NCBI RefSeq assembly: GCF_003253545.1
Contig: NZ_QKYV01000010.1
Location: 1-64,000 of the forward strand
Length of the DNA: 64,000 nt
Direction: 5' to 3'
Source of the DNA: Mesonia algae
Lineage (GTDB): Bacteria; Bacteroidota; Bacteroidia; Flavobacteriales; Flavobacteriaceae
Part shown: one piece after another, positions 32,430-40,740 of the stretch
Position numbering within the stretch: position 1 is the first letter of the stretch
Layout of the letters: each line of letters starts with the position of its first letter
Program-made: the position numbers and the translations under genes
The notes under the pieces: model-generated
What the model was told of the DNA's origin: nothing
What the model saw: only the letters and a program-made list of their open reading frames with translations
The model's database searches: none

Positions 32430-32517
32430 TATTACGAATATTTATTATTTTCAGTAAAAGTAATTAGAGAATCTGAAAAAATTTGGGAATAGCAATGGTC
32501 AAGTAGTAAACTAACAA

Positions 32518-32545
32518 AAAAAGGACACCATATGGTATCCTTTTT
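32518..32545 (-). terminator. Intrinsic terminator of carB
   Basis: AAAAAGGA (32518-32525) pairs with TCCTTTTT (32538-32545) around the inner palindrome ACCATATGGT, one mismatch. It lies 20 bases beyond the carB stop on the minus strand, with the T run on that strand. Confidence 0.8.
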
Positions 32546-32565
32546 AAATATAGTGTATGATTACA

Positions 32566-35418
32566 TTAACTCGTTAAATACATTTTTCTACGCGCATATA
32601 AGTCGTAAAAATCGTCATCTTTTAAACTATCTATAAATAAGATACTTTCTCCAGTACTTTTCATTTCTGGTCCTAATTGCTTATTTACATTATGGAATTT
32701 ATTGAAAGAAAATACCGGTTGTTTAATTGCATAACCTTTTAATTGCGGATTAAAAGTGAAATCGGTTACTTTTTTCTCTCCCAGCATCACTTTAGTAGCA
32801 TAATTTACATACGGCTCTCCATAAGCTTTTGCAATAAAAGGTACGGTTCTAGAAGCTCTTGGATTGGCTTCTATGATGTAAACCTTTTCATCTTTGATCG
32901 CAAATTGAATATTGATTAACCCTACAGTTTTTAATGCTAAAGCAATTTTATGAGTATGATCTTTTATTTGCTGAAGTACTAAATCACCTAAATTAAAAGG
33001 AGGAAGCAATGCATTAGAATCTCCAGAATGTATTCCGCAAGGTTCTATATGCTCCATAATACCTATAATGTACACATTTTCTCCGTCGCAAATCGCATCT
33101 GCTTCAGCTTCAATGGCTCCGTCTAAGTAATGATCTAATAATAATTTGTTATTAGGTATTCTATGTAGAAGATCTACTACGTGAGATTCTAATTGTTGTT
33201 TATTAATAACAATTTTCATTCCTTGACCTCCTAACACGTAAGAAGGACGTACTAAGATTGGAAAATCTAACTCATCTGCTAAAGCTAAAGCCTCGTCTGC
33301 ATTCTCTGCTGTTCCAAACTCTGGGTAAGGAATATCGTTTTCTTGTAATAGGGTAGAGAAACTTCCTCTATCTTCAGCTAAATCTAATGCTTCATAGCTG
33401 GTTCCCATAATTTTTATTCCGTATCGATCTAATTTTTCAGCAAGCTTTAAGGCGGTTTGACCACCAAGCTGAACAATTACCCCTTCTGGCTTTTCGTGAC
33501 GAATGATATCGTAGATATGTTCCCAGAATACAGGTTCAAAATAAAGTTTATCGGCAATATCAAAATCGGTTGAAACAGTTTCAGGATTACAGTTAATCAT
33601 GATCGTTTCATAGCCACATTCCGCAGCAGCGAGAACACCGTGAACACAGCAATAATCAAACTCGATTCCTTGTCCTATTCGGTTAGGCCCAGAGCCTAAT
33701 ACAATAATTTTTTTCTTGTCGGTTACGTGACTCTCATTATCGGTATATACCGTTCCATCTGCACGCTGCACCTGATTTTCAAAAGTAGAGTAGTAATATG
33801 GTGTTTGCGCTTTAAATTCGGCTGCACACGTATCTACTAATTTATAAACTCTATTGATTTGAAGTTCGTCCCTTTTATTATAAACCTGGCTTTCTAAACA
33901 TCCTAGCATATAAGCTACTTGGCGATCTGCAAATCCTTTTTGTTTTGCTTCTAGCAACAAGTCTTTACCAAGATTGTCTATCGTATAATTAGAAATCTCT
34001 TTCTCTAGCGTATAAAGTTCTTCGTATTGTTTTAAGAACCACATATCTATTTTAGTGATTTCGTGTATTCTGCTTAACGGAATTCCAAGCTGGATGGCAT
34101 CATAAAGTACAAATACACGATCCCAACTTGCGTAAGTTAATTTTTGAATAATTTGATCGTAATCTTTGTATCCTTTTCCGTCGGCTCCTAAACCATTTCT
34201 TTTTATTTCTAGAGATTGAGTAGCTTTTTGTAAAGCTTCTTGGAAAGAACGTCCAATACCCATCACTTCACCTACAGATTTCATTTGAAGACCTAAAGTA
34301 CGATCTGATCCTTCAAACTTATCAAAATTCCAACGAGGAATTTTTACAATTACATAATCTAAAGTTGGCTCAAATAAAGCCGAAGTTGATTTTGTAATTT
34401 GATTATCTAACTCATCTAAGTTATAACCAATCGCTAATTTTGCTGCAATTTTTGCAATAGGATATCCTGTTGCTTTTGAAGCTAAAGCGGAAGAACGAGA
34501 CACACGTGGGTTAATCTCAATAGCAATAATGTCTTCTTTATCATCTGGACTTACCGCAAATTGAACGTTACATCCTCCTGCAAAATCTCCAATACTACGC
34601 ATCATTTTGATCGCCATATCTCTCATTTTCTGAAAAGTGGCGTCACTTAATGTCATAGCAGGAGCTACCGTTATAGAGTCTCCTGTATGGATTCCCATAG
34701 GGTCCATATTTTCAATCGTACAAATAATAACAACATTGTCATTTTTATCACGTAGAAGTTCTAACTCATACTCCTTCCAACCCATCATCGCCTTATCAAT
34801 CATCACTTCGTGAATTGGTGATATTTCAAGACCTCTAGTTAATATTTCGTCAAAATCTTCTTCTTTGTAAACAATTCCTGCTCCTGCTCCTCCTAAAGTG
34901 TAAGAAGCTCTAATTACTAATGGAAAACCAAAATCTTGTGCAATTTCTTTACCTCTTAGAAATGAAGTAGCGGTAGCTTGTGGTGCCATTGGGACACCTA
35001 TTTTGGTCATTAATTCTCTAAACTGCTCCCTATCTTCAGTAATATTAATGGCATTAATATCAACTCCGATAATATTTACATCAAAATCTTTCCAAATTCC
35101 TTTCTCATCAGCTTCTATACAAAGGTTCAATGCTGTTTGTCCTCCCATTGTAGGTAAAACGGCATCAATTTGAGGATGTTCTTTTAAAATCTCAATTAAA
35201 GACTTTGTAGTTAAAGGTTTTAAGTATACATGATCGGCCATAGTAGGATCGGTCATGATGGTTGCTGGATTAGAGTTAATAAGAATAGTTTCTATTCCAT
35301 CTTCTCTTAATGAGCGTAAAGCTTGAGTTCCTGAATAATCAAATTCACAGGCTTGACCAATAACGATTGGGCCAGAGCCTATAATTAAAATACTTTTAAG
35401 GTTATTATTTTTAGGCAT
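32566..35418 (-). CDS. carB: Carbamoyl-phosphate synthase large subunit, without MGS domain
   Basis: A 950-residue CarB with two ATP-grasp halves: SILIIGSGPIVIGQACEFDYSG at the N-terminus for the carboxyphosphate half, and KIIVLGSGPNRIGQGIEFDYCC near 570 for the carbamate half. The oligomerisation domain lies between. It makes carbamoyl phosphate for arginine and pyrimidine synthesis with the glutaminase subunit CarA (not in the window). E. coli CarB has about 120 further residues forming the MGS-like allosteric domain that binds UMP and ornithine. Here the protein ends soon after the second ATP-grasp (YARRKMYLTS), so that regulation is absent. This short form is usual in Bacteroidota. Confidence 0.96.
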   Translation of the reverse strand: MPKNNNLKSILIIGSGPIVIGQACEFDYSGTQALRSLREDGIETILINSNPATIMTDPTMADHVYLKPLTTKSLIEILKEHPQIDAVLPTMGGQTALNLCIEADEKGIWKDFDVNIIGVDINAINITEDREQFRELMTKIGVPMAPQATATSFLRGKEIAQDFGFPLVIRASYTLGGAGAGIVYKEEDFDEILTRGLEISPIHEVMIDKAMMGWKEYELELLRDKNDNVVIICTIENMDPMGIHTGDSITVAPAMTLSDATFQKMRDMAIKMMRSIGDFAGGCNVQFAVSPDDKEDIIAIEINPRVSRSSALASKATGYPIAKIAAKLAIGYNLDELDNQITKSTSALFEPTLDYVIVKIPRWNFDKFEGSDRTLGLQMKSVGEVMGIGRSFQEALQKATQSLEIKRNGLGADGKGYKDYDQIIQKLTYASWDRVFVLYDAIQLGIPLSRIHEITKIDMWFLKQYEELYTLEKEISNYTIDNLGKDLLLEAKQKGFADRQVAYMLGCLESQVYNKRDELQINRVYKLVDTCAAEFKAQTPYYYSTFENQVQRADGTVYTDNESHVTDKKKIIVLGSGPNRIGQGIEFDYCCVHGVLAAAECGYETIMINCNPETVSTDFDIADKLYFEPVFWEHIYDIIRHEKPEGVIVQLGGQTALKLAEKLDRYGIKIMGTSYEALDLAEDRGSFSTLLQENDIPYPEFGTAENADEALALADELDFPILVRPSYVLGGQGMKIVINKQQLESHVVDLLHRIPNNKLLLDHYLDGAIEAEADAICDGENVYIIGIMEHIEPCGIHSGDSNALLPPFNLGDLVLQQIKDHTHKIALALKTVGLINIQFAIKDEKVYIIEANPRASRTVPFIAKAYGEPYVNYATKVMLGEKKVTDFTFNPQLKGYAIKQPVFSFNKFHNVNKQLGPEMKSTGESILFIDSLKDDDFYDLYARRKMYLTS

Positions 35419-35473
35419 TACAAAGGGTTGAATTTATGATACTTGTAAAAATACGTTAGATTTGGGTATAAAA

Positions 35474-35501
35474 AAAGGCGTTACGTAATGGTAACACCTT
35501 T
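35474..35501 (-). terminator. Intrinsic terminator of rpmH
   Basis: AAAGGCGTTAC (35474-35484) / GTAACACCTTT (35491-35501), one mismatch, with the A run on the left forming a T run on the minus strand. It lies 25 bases past the rpmH stop. Confidence 0.8.
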
Positions 35502-35525
35502 ATATTTAACAACTAATAAAAATCA

Positions 35526-35684
35526 TTAGTGTTTATGTCTATTTTCTGAAGATACAGAAAGTTTCTTTCTACCTTTGGCTCTTCTTCGTGCAAGAACTTT
35601 ACGCCCGTTTACACTTGCCATACGTTCTCTAAAACCGTGCTTGTTTTTTCTTTTTCTCTTCGAGGGTTGAAACGTTCTTTTCAT
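35526..35684 (-). CDS. rpmH: 50S ribosomal protein L34
   Basis: Translation of the minus strand from the ATG at 35684 gives 52 residues starting [20 protein letters not shown] and ending ENRHKH, unmistakably L34: MKRTFQPS, KHGFRxRM, NGRKVLxRRRAKGRxxL. It is slightly longer at the C-terminus than the E. coli protein. It has its own promoter about 75 bases upstream and a terminator, so it is a single-gene unit between carB and a lipoprotein gene, not linked here to rnpA or dnaA. Confidence 0.97.
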   Translation of the reverse strand: MKRTFQPSKRKRKNKHGFRERMASVNGRKVLARRRAKGRKKLSVSSENRHKH

Positions 35685-35758
35685 CTTAAAATATCTTTAA
35701 TCTTCGTTGAATATCTTATTTATAATTACCAAAGCAGTTATGCTTTTTAAACTGCGGG

Positions 35759-35789
35759 CAAATATACAACAACTTTTCAGTCTCACAAA
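35759..35789 (-). promoter_or_regulatory. rpmH promoter
   Basis: Minus-strand -7 box TATATTTG (35766-35759) and -33 TTTG (35789-35786), 19-base spacer, closely resembling rRNA promoter P3. The remainder of the 35685-35988 gap is AT-rich with nothing else evident. Confidence 0.75.
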
Positions 35790-35988
35790 TCTAACTTAAA
35801 AATAATTTTAATTTATTTTTAATCACAAAAATAACTGTAAACTTCCTTACCTCCAAATCTATTTGTAAAGATTATTAATACTTCATTATTTTCATATTGA
35901 TTCTGTAGATTTATGTTAAGCTTTCTTAAAAAATATGGTAGCAAAAAATATCCTTTTAAATTAGCCTATTAATTTAAAATCACCAACC

Positions 35989-36807
35989 ATGAAAAAAACA
36001 AGCTTAATATTATCGGCAATTGCCTTAGTTTTTGCTACTTCTTGTAAGAATGACACTAAAAAAGAAGAGCAAAAGACCGAAACTGAAATGACTTCAGAAC
36101 CAGAAGAGGCAAAAGAAGAAAAGGAAATTACTTTAACTAAACTAACAGGTTCTCCAGAGTTTGCAGATGCTAGTTTAAAGCTTAAATCTCCAACTGAAAC
36201 CAATCAAGCAAAGAAAGACATTACTTTTGACTTCGAAGTTAAAAATTATGAACTTGGAGTACAAACTCAGCCAGAGCAACCAAATATGCTAGCTGCTTCA
36301 GCAAAAGGACAGCATATTCATTTTATATTAGATAATGAACCTTACTCAGCGCATTACGAACCTAAATTTTCTAAAACATTAGATCAAGGTGACCACGTAA
36401 TGATTGCTTTTTTATCTAGATCATATCACGAAGCCGTAAAAAATGAAAATTCATTTGTAGTAAAAAAATTCTCTGTAGGAGAACCTACTGAAGAGCAGAT
36501 GATGGAAGTAGATTTTGAAGCTCCGCATATGTTTTACAGCAGACCAAAAGGAACTTATAAAGGAGAAGACACTAAAAAAGTGATGTTAGACTTTTTCTTA
36601 GTAAATACAGATATCGCTGCAGATGGTAATAAAGTAAGAGCTACCATCAATGGACAAGAATTTATGTTAGATGATTGGGTACCTTACGTAATGGAAGGTT
36701 TACCTATGGGAGAAAATACAGTTAAGATTGAACTATTAGATGCCGATGGAAATTTAATAGAAGGACCTTTCAATCAAACTACTAGAACCTTTATGTTAGA
36801 AGAATAA
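35989..36807 (+). CDS. Lipoprotein of unknown function
   Basis: A 272-residue lipoprotein (lipobox FATSC, Cys19) with a strongly acidic/lysine linker (about 20-48), then two beta-rich domains. The first contains ADASLKLKSPTETNQ, FDFEVKNYELGVQT and GQHIHFILDNEPYSAHYEPKF; the second contains KVMLDFFLVNTDIAADGNKVRATINGQEFMLDDW and MGENTVKIELLDADGNLIEG. The HIHFILDNEPY and LDDW...GLPMGENTVKIEL patterns look like two divergent copies of one Ig-like domain. I do not recognise a named family. It is followed by a terminator and then an ECF sigma operon. Confidence 0.75.
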   Translation: MKKTSLILSAIALVFATSCKNDTKKEEQKTETEMTSEPEEAKEEKEITLTKLTGSPEFADASLKLKSPTETNQAKKDITFDFEVKNYELGVQTQPEQPNMLAASAKGQHIHFILDNEPYSAHYEPKFSKTLDQGDHVMIAFLSRSYHEAVKNENSFVVKKFSVGEPTEEQMMEVDFEAPHMFYSRPKGTYKGEDTKKVMLDFFLVNTDIAADGNKVRATINGQEFMLDDWVPYVMEGLPMGENTVKIELLDADGNLIEGPFNQTTRTFMLEE

Positions 36808-36833
36808 TTATTCTTTAATTATAAAAATTCATT

Positions 36834-36862
36834 AAGGCTACAATATTCTTGTAGCCTTTTTC
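36834..36862 (+). terminator. Intrinsic terminator
   Basis: AAGGCTACAA (36834-36843) / TTGTAGCCTT (36849-36858), 5-base loop, followed by TTTT-C-TT. It ends the lipoprotein transcript. Confidence 0.88.
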
Positions 36863-36909
36863 TTATAAGAAATATTCACTACATTTATAGCCAACCATAA
36901 CAACATTTT

Positions 36910-37440
36910 ATGCAACCAGATTCGCTAATAGCTGAATTACAAAATAAAAACCCCAAAGCTTTTGAGCGTATCTATGAGAGGTATTCTGAGAGTTTATTTG
37001 GTGTCATTTATAATATTGTAAGAGACCAACATCTAGCTGAAGAGATTTTACAAGATGTTTTCATTAAAATCTGGAACAATGCCGAAGCCTATAATGACTC
37101 CAAAGGTAGATTCTTTACTTGGGCCTTAAATATTGCAAGAAATGCTTCTATAGATAAGACAAGATCTAAAGCATTTAAGAACAAAAAGAAAAACTTAACC
37201 GCTGATTTTTACGTAGATATACTAGAAGAAAAAAACAGTTTTGCTAATAGTGTTGACGCTATTGGTATTAAAAAATACATCAAGATTTTAAAACCCTATT
37301 GTAAACAAATTATAGAGCTTCTTTATTTTAAAGGTTATACTCAAGCAGAAACCGCCGAAGAGTTAGATACCCCTTTAGGAACTATAAAAACTCGCAGTAG
37401 AAACTGTATACAATCACTTAGAGATATATTAGTAAAGTAA
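36910..37440 (+). CDS. ECF-type RNA polymerase sigma factor
   Basis: A 176-residue sigma factor: region 2 (FERIYERYSESLFGVIYNIVRDQHLAEEILQDVFIKIWNNAEAY, about 18-61, then FTWALNIARNASIDKTRSK) and region 4 (LKPYCKQIIELLYFKGYTQAETAEELDTPLGTIKTRSRNCIQSLR, about 125-172). The GYTQAETAEELDTPLGTIKTR helix-turn-helix is typical of the SigK/RskA-controlled group. The next gene, overlapping by one base (TAATG), encodes an RskA-like anti-sigma factor, so the pair is a cognate unit. Confidence 0.93.
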   Translation: MQPDSLIAELQNKNPKAFERIYERYSESLFGVIYNIVRDQHLAEEILQDVFIKIWNNAEAYNDSKGRFFTWALNIARNASIDKTRSKAFKNKKKNLTADFYVDILEEKNSFANSVDAIGIKKYIKILKPYCKQIIELLYFKGYTQAETAEELDTPLGTIKTRSRNCIQSLRDILVK

Positions 37441-38246
37441 TGAATATACAAGAATACATATCATCAGGAATCTTAGAGCTTTACGTTTGTGGTGCTTTAA
37501 CAGAAGAAGAATCTAAAGAAGTTAGTAATGAGCTTAAGAAATACCCAGAAATAGAAAAGGAGGTCGAGCAAATTGAAAATTCGTTAAATCAATTATCAAC
37601 AGCTGCTGCGCCTTATAACCCTAACCAACTTCTGGCTATTATAAAAAACAAGTTACATCTAGTCGACAACTCCAAAACGATTCCGATTCGTAAAGAGAAC
37701 AAGAAAACCAACATCGTTTTATACATCGGTTGGGCAGCAAGCATCGCGTTACTTATTGGTTTATTTTCGGTATTACAAGATCGTAATCAATTAAGAGAAA
37801 ACTTAAACGTGGTTAATGCTCAAAAAGCAAAAATGGAGCAACAGATTAATGATGCTCATGCTTCCGCGGAAAAGAAAGAAGAATTACTGGCTATATTTAG
37901 AGATAAGAATATGGTGACAGTTCCGCTTGACGGACAAGAAGTTGCTCCTGAAGCTTACGCTGCTGTACATTGGGATAAGCAATCTAAAAAAGTTTATATC
38001 GATGCTAAAAACCTTCCTACGCCGCCAGAAGGAAAAGAATATCAAGTTTGGTCATTAACTTTAGACCCTCTAACACCAACAAGTATTGGTTTGTTATCTA
38101 ATTTTAGTGATGATGAAAACAAAGTATTTATGTTAGAGAATATCAACTCTTCTCAAGCATTTGGTATTACACTAGAACCTAAAGGAGGGAGTGAAAGTCC
38201 TACCATGGAACAATTATATACTTTAGGTACAGTAAAAACCAGTTAA
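37440..38246 (+). CDS. RskA-like anti-sigma factor
   Basis: A 268-residue membrane protein: N-terminal cytoplasmic anti-sigma part (ISSGILELYVCGALTEEESKEVSNELKKYPEIEKEVEQIENSL), one membrane helix (about 97-115), a short coiled coil (120-160), and a periplasmic RskA C-terminal domain (VTVPLDGQEVAPEAYAAVHWDK, DAKNLPTPPEGKEYQVWSL, FGITLEPKGGSESPT). It would hold the ECF sigma encoded just upstream until released by proteolysis. The coding sequence contains GCTTCCGCGGAA at 37860-37871. A strong terminator follows. Confidence 0.9.
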   Translation: MNIQEYISSGILELYVCGALTEEESKEVSNELKKYPEIEKEVEQIENSLNQLSTAAAPYNPNQLLAIIKNKLHLVDNSKTIPIRKENKKTNIVLYIGWAASIALLIGLFSVLQDRNQLRENLNVVNAQKAKMEQQINDAHASAEKKEELLAIFRDKNMVTVPLDGQEVAPEAYAAVHWDKQSKKVYIDAKNLPTPPEGKEYQVWSLTLDPLTPTSIGLLSNFSDDENKVFMLENINSSQAFGITLEPKGGSESPTMEQLYTLGTVKTS

Positions 38247-38268
38247 AATAAGGTTATAAGTATATTCA

Positions 38269-38298
38269 AAAGGCCCTTCAATTTCTTGAAGGGCCTTT
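38269..38298 (+). terminator. Intrinsic terminator
   Basis: Perfect 13-bp stem AAAGGCCCTTCAA (38269-38281) / TTGAAGGGCCTTT (38286-38298) with a TTTC loop, after the anti-sigma gene. Confidence 0.88.
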
Positions 38299-38463
38299 CT
38301 CAACTAACAAAAAAACTTGAAAAAAACTAATCTAAAATTTCATAGCAATTTTTTTAATCTTTGACTATTCTATTTTCACAACTCGCTTTCAAATACTTAC
38401 GAAATAATTATAGGTTTGGTTTTTAAATTTGATAAAATTTTATATTTGTTCTAAAATTTCTCT

Positions 38464-39651
38464 ATGAACCCATCTGCCTCTGGTTGGATTAAGAAACATC
38501 TTCGTCATTTAAGTAAGGACAAAACGTTTCTTAGGTTTTCCCAACATCAATTTTATCATCAACTTAGAGCTAGTGGTTTTATTTACGCAAACAGTATTAA
38601 GAGTATATCCTATTTAGAAAATAGCAACTTTAAATATACTACAGAAGAGCTAACAAAAATTAATATGTTAGACGCCTTACTTTTTATATTTAAACAAAAA
38701 CACCCTCAAACTTCTTTAGAAGAAGCTATAGAAACTATTATATTATTTTATACTCACTTAGAAAAAAAAAGCACATCACCTTTTAGTTTTCTAAAGTTAA
38801 AAATTTCTTCTGAAGAAAAGTTGGAAAAAATTCTGCAAGAAAGAATACAGATTAATAATTCTATCATTAAAAAGAATTTTAGTCACCTTATCACAAATGC
38901 TTTACTTTTTATAGATATTCTAGCTTTTCAGGAGTTTTTAAGGTCTAAAAAAAATATTCACCTTTATTTACAAGAGTTTGAATATCTGGTAGCGAGTATT
39001 GTCTATCAATCATTTAAATCTAAGAAAGAAACCACTAAATATGATCATTTAATTCTTGAGGTTTTAAAAAGTTCGTTCAGGTTTCATAAGCTAGAGATTA
39101 CAAAAGAATATAGTTTTAATGCAAAACTTACCAATGATGTATTGGAAAAGTATTACCTCATCGATTTAGCTTGTATAACGGCTTATAATGATGAAAAAAT
39201 TGAAAAAGAGGAGATTAAATTTATTAAAAATTTAGGGGACCAACTTCAATTAGAAAGAAACATTGTTGATATTTCATTAGTAGAAATGACTTCTTTCTTT
39301 ACGGAATTTAAAAACCAAATTACTTACTTTCAACATTCTCATGCCCTCAATAATCTATACAAGAACACCCATAGAATGGTTAGGCTATTGGTGCTTAGAA
39401 ATAAAAATAGACTTTTACGAGAATTATTTGAAAGTAAAGAGCTAGTGATTCTACTCTCTAAGTCTACACATAAAAATCTAACCGATGAAGAACGCATAAA
39501 AGTAAAGAGTCAATTATTAGATATTTGTAAATCTATACCTTCATTAGCGATATTTATTTTGCCTGGCGGAAGTGTCTTACTCCCCATTTTAATTAAATTT
39601 ATACCTCAATTATTACCATCTGCTTTCAATGAAAATAGATTAGAAGATTAA
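38464..39651 (+). CDS. LETM1-related protein
   Basis: A 395-residue, mostly helical soluble protein starting MNPSASGWIKKHLRHL and ending with a hydrophobic stretch, SLAIFILPGGSVLLPILIKFIPQLLPSAF, that resembles the LETM1 motif of mitochondrial ion-exchange proteins. The arrangement is that of the flavobacterial LETM1-related family (linked by others to biofilm traits). A TerB-like acidic helical pair (LIDLACITAYNDEKIEKEEIKFIKNLGDQLQLE, about 235-270) can also be seen. Its biochemical role is unknown. It converges with the LytTR response-regulator gene. Confidence 0.75.
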   Translation: MNPSASGWIKKHLRHLSKDKTFLRFSQHQFYHQLRASGFIYANSIKSISYLENSNFKYTTEELTKINMLDALLFIFKQKHPQTSLEEAIETIILFYTHLEKKSTSPFSFLKLKISSEEKLEKILQERIQINNSIIKKNFSHLITNALLFIDILAFQEFLRSKKNIHLYLQEFEYLVASIVYQSFKSKKETTKYDHLILEVLKSSFRFHKLEITKEYSFNAKLTNDVLEKYYLIDLACITAYNDEKIEKEEIKFIKNLGDQLQLERNIVDISLVEMTSFFTEFKNQITYFQHSHALNNLYKNTHRMVRLLVLRNKNRLLRELFESKELVILLSKSTHKNLTDEERIKVKSQLLDICKSIPSLAIFILPGGSVLLPILIKFIPQLLPSAFNENRLED

Positions 39652-40410
39652 TTATTGCGCCAACCAATTTTTAAAATCTTTTACTCTTTCTCTACTCACA
39701 ATAACTTCATCATCTTCAAATTTTTTCAGCTTTAGCTGAACACGACTATTAGTATAACTCAGCATATCTTCAATGGCATTAATATGAACGAAATACTTTC
39801 TGCTAATTCTGTAGAAAAAGTCAGGATCTAATTCTTCTTCTAGGTTTTCTAAGGTATAATCTACCAAATAGTTTCTCCCCGATGTAGTTTGCAAATAAGT
39901 TCCTTTATTTTCGCTATAAAAACAGGCTATTTCCTCTACGGGAAACATTTTTAAATGCTGACCTACCTTGGTTATAAACCTTCGTTTATAAACTTTTTGT
40001 TGTGGAACCGAAAGGATTTTTTGTAATTCTGTTAAGGGAAAATTCTCGTAAGATTTTTGCTTATATTTTTTTAGAAATTTATTGTAGGCGTGTTCTAACT
40101 CCTCTTGATCTATAGGTTTTAATAAATAATCTATACTATTTAATTTAAATGCTTTCAACGCATATTCATCATAAGCAGTAGTAAATATAATAGCGCTTTC
40201 TATACTTATTTCTTCGAAAATCTCGAAGGATAAACCATCACTTAATTGGATATCTAAAAATATAAGATCTGGATGAGGATTGGTAAGCAACCAAGAAATA
40301 GCACTATTTACTGAATGTAGTACCGTAATAACTTCTACTTCAATTTTAGCCAGCATTCTTTGCAGTCTGCGTGCTGAAGGTTTCTCGTCTTCAATTATAA
40401 TAATATTCAT
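39652..40410 (-). CDS. LytTR-type response regulator
   Basis: A 252-residue response regulator: receiver domain (1-120) with Glu/Asp pocket IIIEDEKPSARRL, phospho-acceptor Asp53 in LIFLDIQLSDGLSFEIF, and conserved Lys in YLLKPI; then a LytTR DNA-binding domain (about 145-250) with FYSENKGTYLQTTSGRNYLVDYTLENLEEELDPDFFYRISRKYFVHINAI. It acts with the histidine kinase encoded two genes upstream in the same operon. Targets cannot be read from the sequence. Confidence 0.94.
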   Translation of the reverse strand: MNIIIIEDEKPSARRLQRMLAKIEVEVITVLHSVNSAISWLLTNPHPDLIFLDIQLSDGLSFEIFEEISIESAIIFTTAYDEYALKAFKLNSIDYLLKPIDQEELEHAYNKFLKKYKQKSYENFPLTELQKILSVPQQKVYKRRFITKVGQHLKMFPVEEIACFYSENKGTYLQTTSGRNYLVDYTLENLEEELDPDFFYRISRKYFVHINAIEDMLSYTNSRVQLKLKKFEDDEVIVSRERVKDFKNWLAQ

Positions 40411-40421
40411 ATTCAGTTATT

Positions 40422-40730
40422 TTACTCCCATCTTTGTTGTGGTACTTCTTCTCCTTCTTCTTGCATATACTGAGCAATCTTTTTACGTTCCCAGTTTTTA
40501 TTAAAAAAAGGATTTATTCTAAACGCACTGGCTGCATTAAACAACAACCCTACTCCCCAACCTGCTGCAGGCCACAAAACCCAAGGATATGCTTCAAAGC
40601 CATGTCTAAAATTTAAAAAAGCTAAAAAGCCAATGACTACAATATATGTGAATAGATGCACATAAAAGTCTTTCATCTCTTTTACTCTTTTCTTTGCTTC
40701 GTAATACCGTAATTCTTTACTTGTTTCCAT
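40422..40730 (-). CDS. 2TM domain protein
   Basis: A 102-residue protein made of one 2TM domain: YEAKKRVKEMKDFYVHLFTYIVVIGFLAFLNF (first helix), a short loop, then YPWVLWPAAGWGVGLLFNAASAFRINPFFNKNWERKKIAQYM. It is nearly the same module as the C-terminal 100 residues of the adjacent kinase. It lies between kinase and regulator genes with gaps of about ten bases, so all three are one operon. Its role, perhaps oligomerisation with the kinase, is inference. Confidence 0.88.
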   Translation of the reverse strand: METSKELRYYEAKKRVKEMKDFYVHLFTYIVVIGFLAFLNFRHGFEAYPWVLWPAAGWGVGLLFNAASAFRINPFFNKNWERKKIAQYMQEEGEEVPQQRWE

Positions 40731-40740
40731 CTTTTATAAA

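Noticed and set aside
32566-35418. CarB truncation as gene decay
   Set aside because: The missing C-terminal allosteric domain is normal for CarB of Bacteroidota. The frame is intact and ends in a proper terminator.
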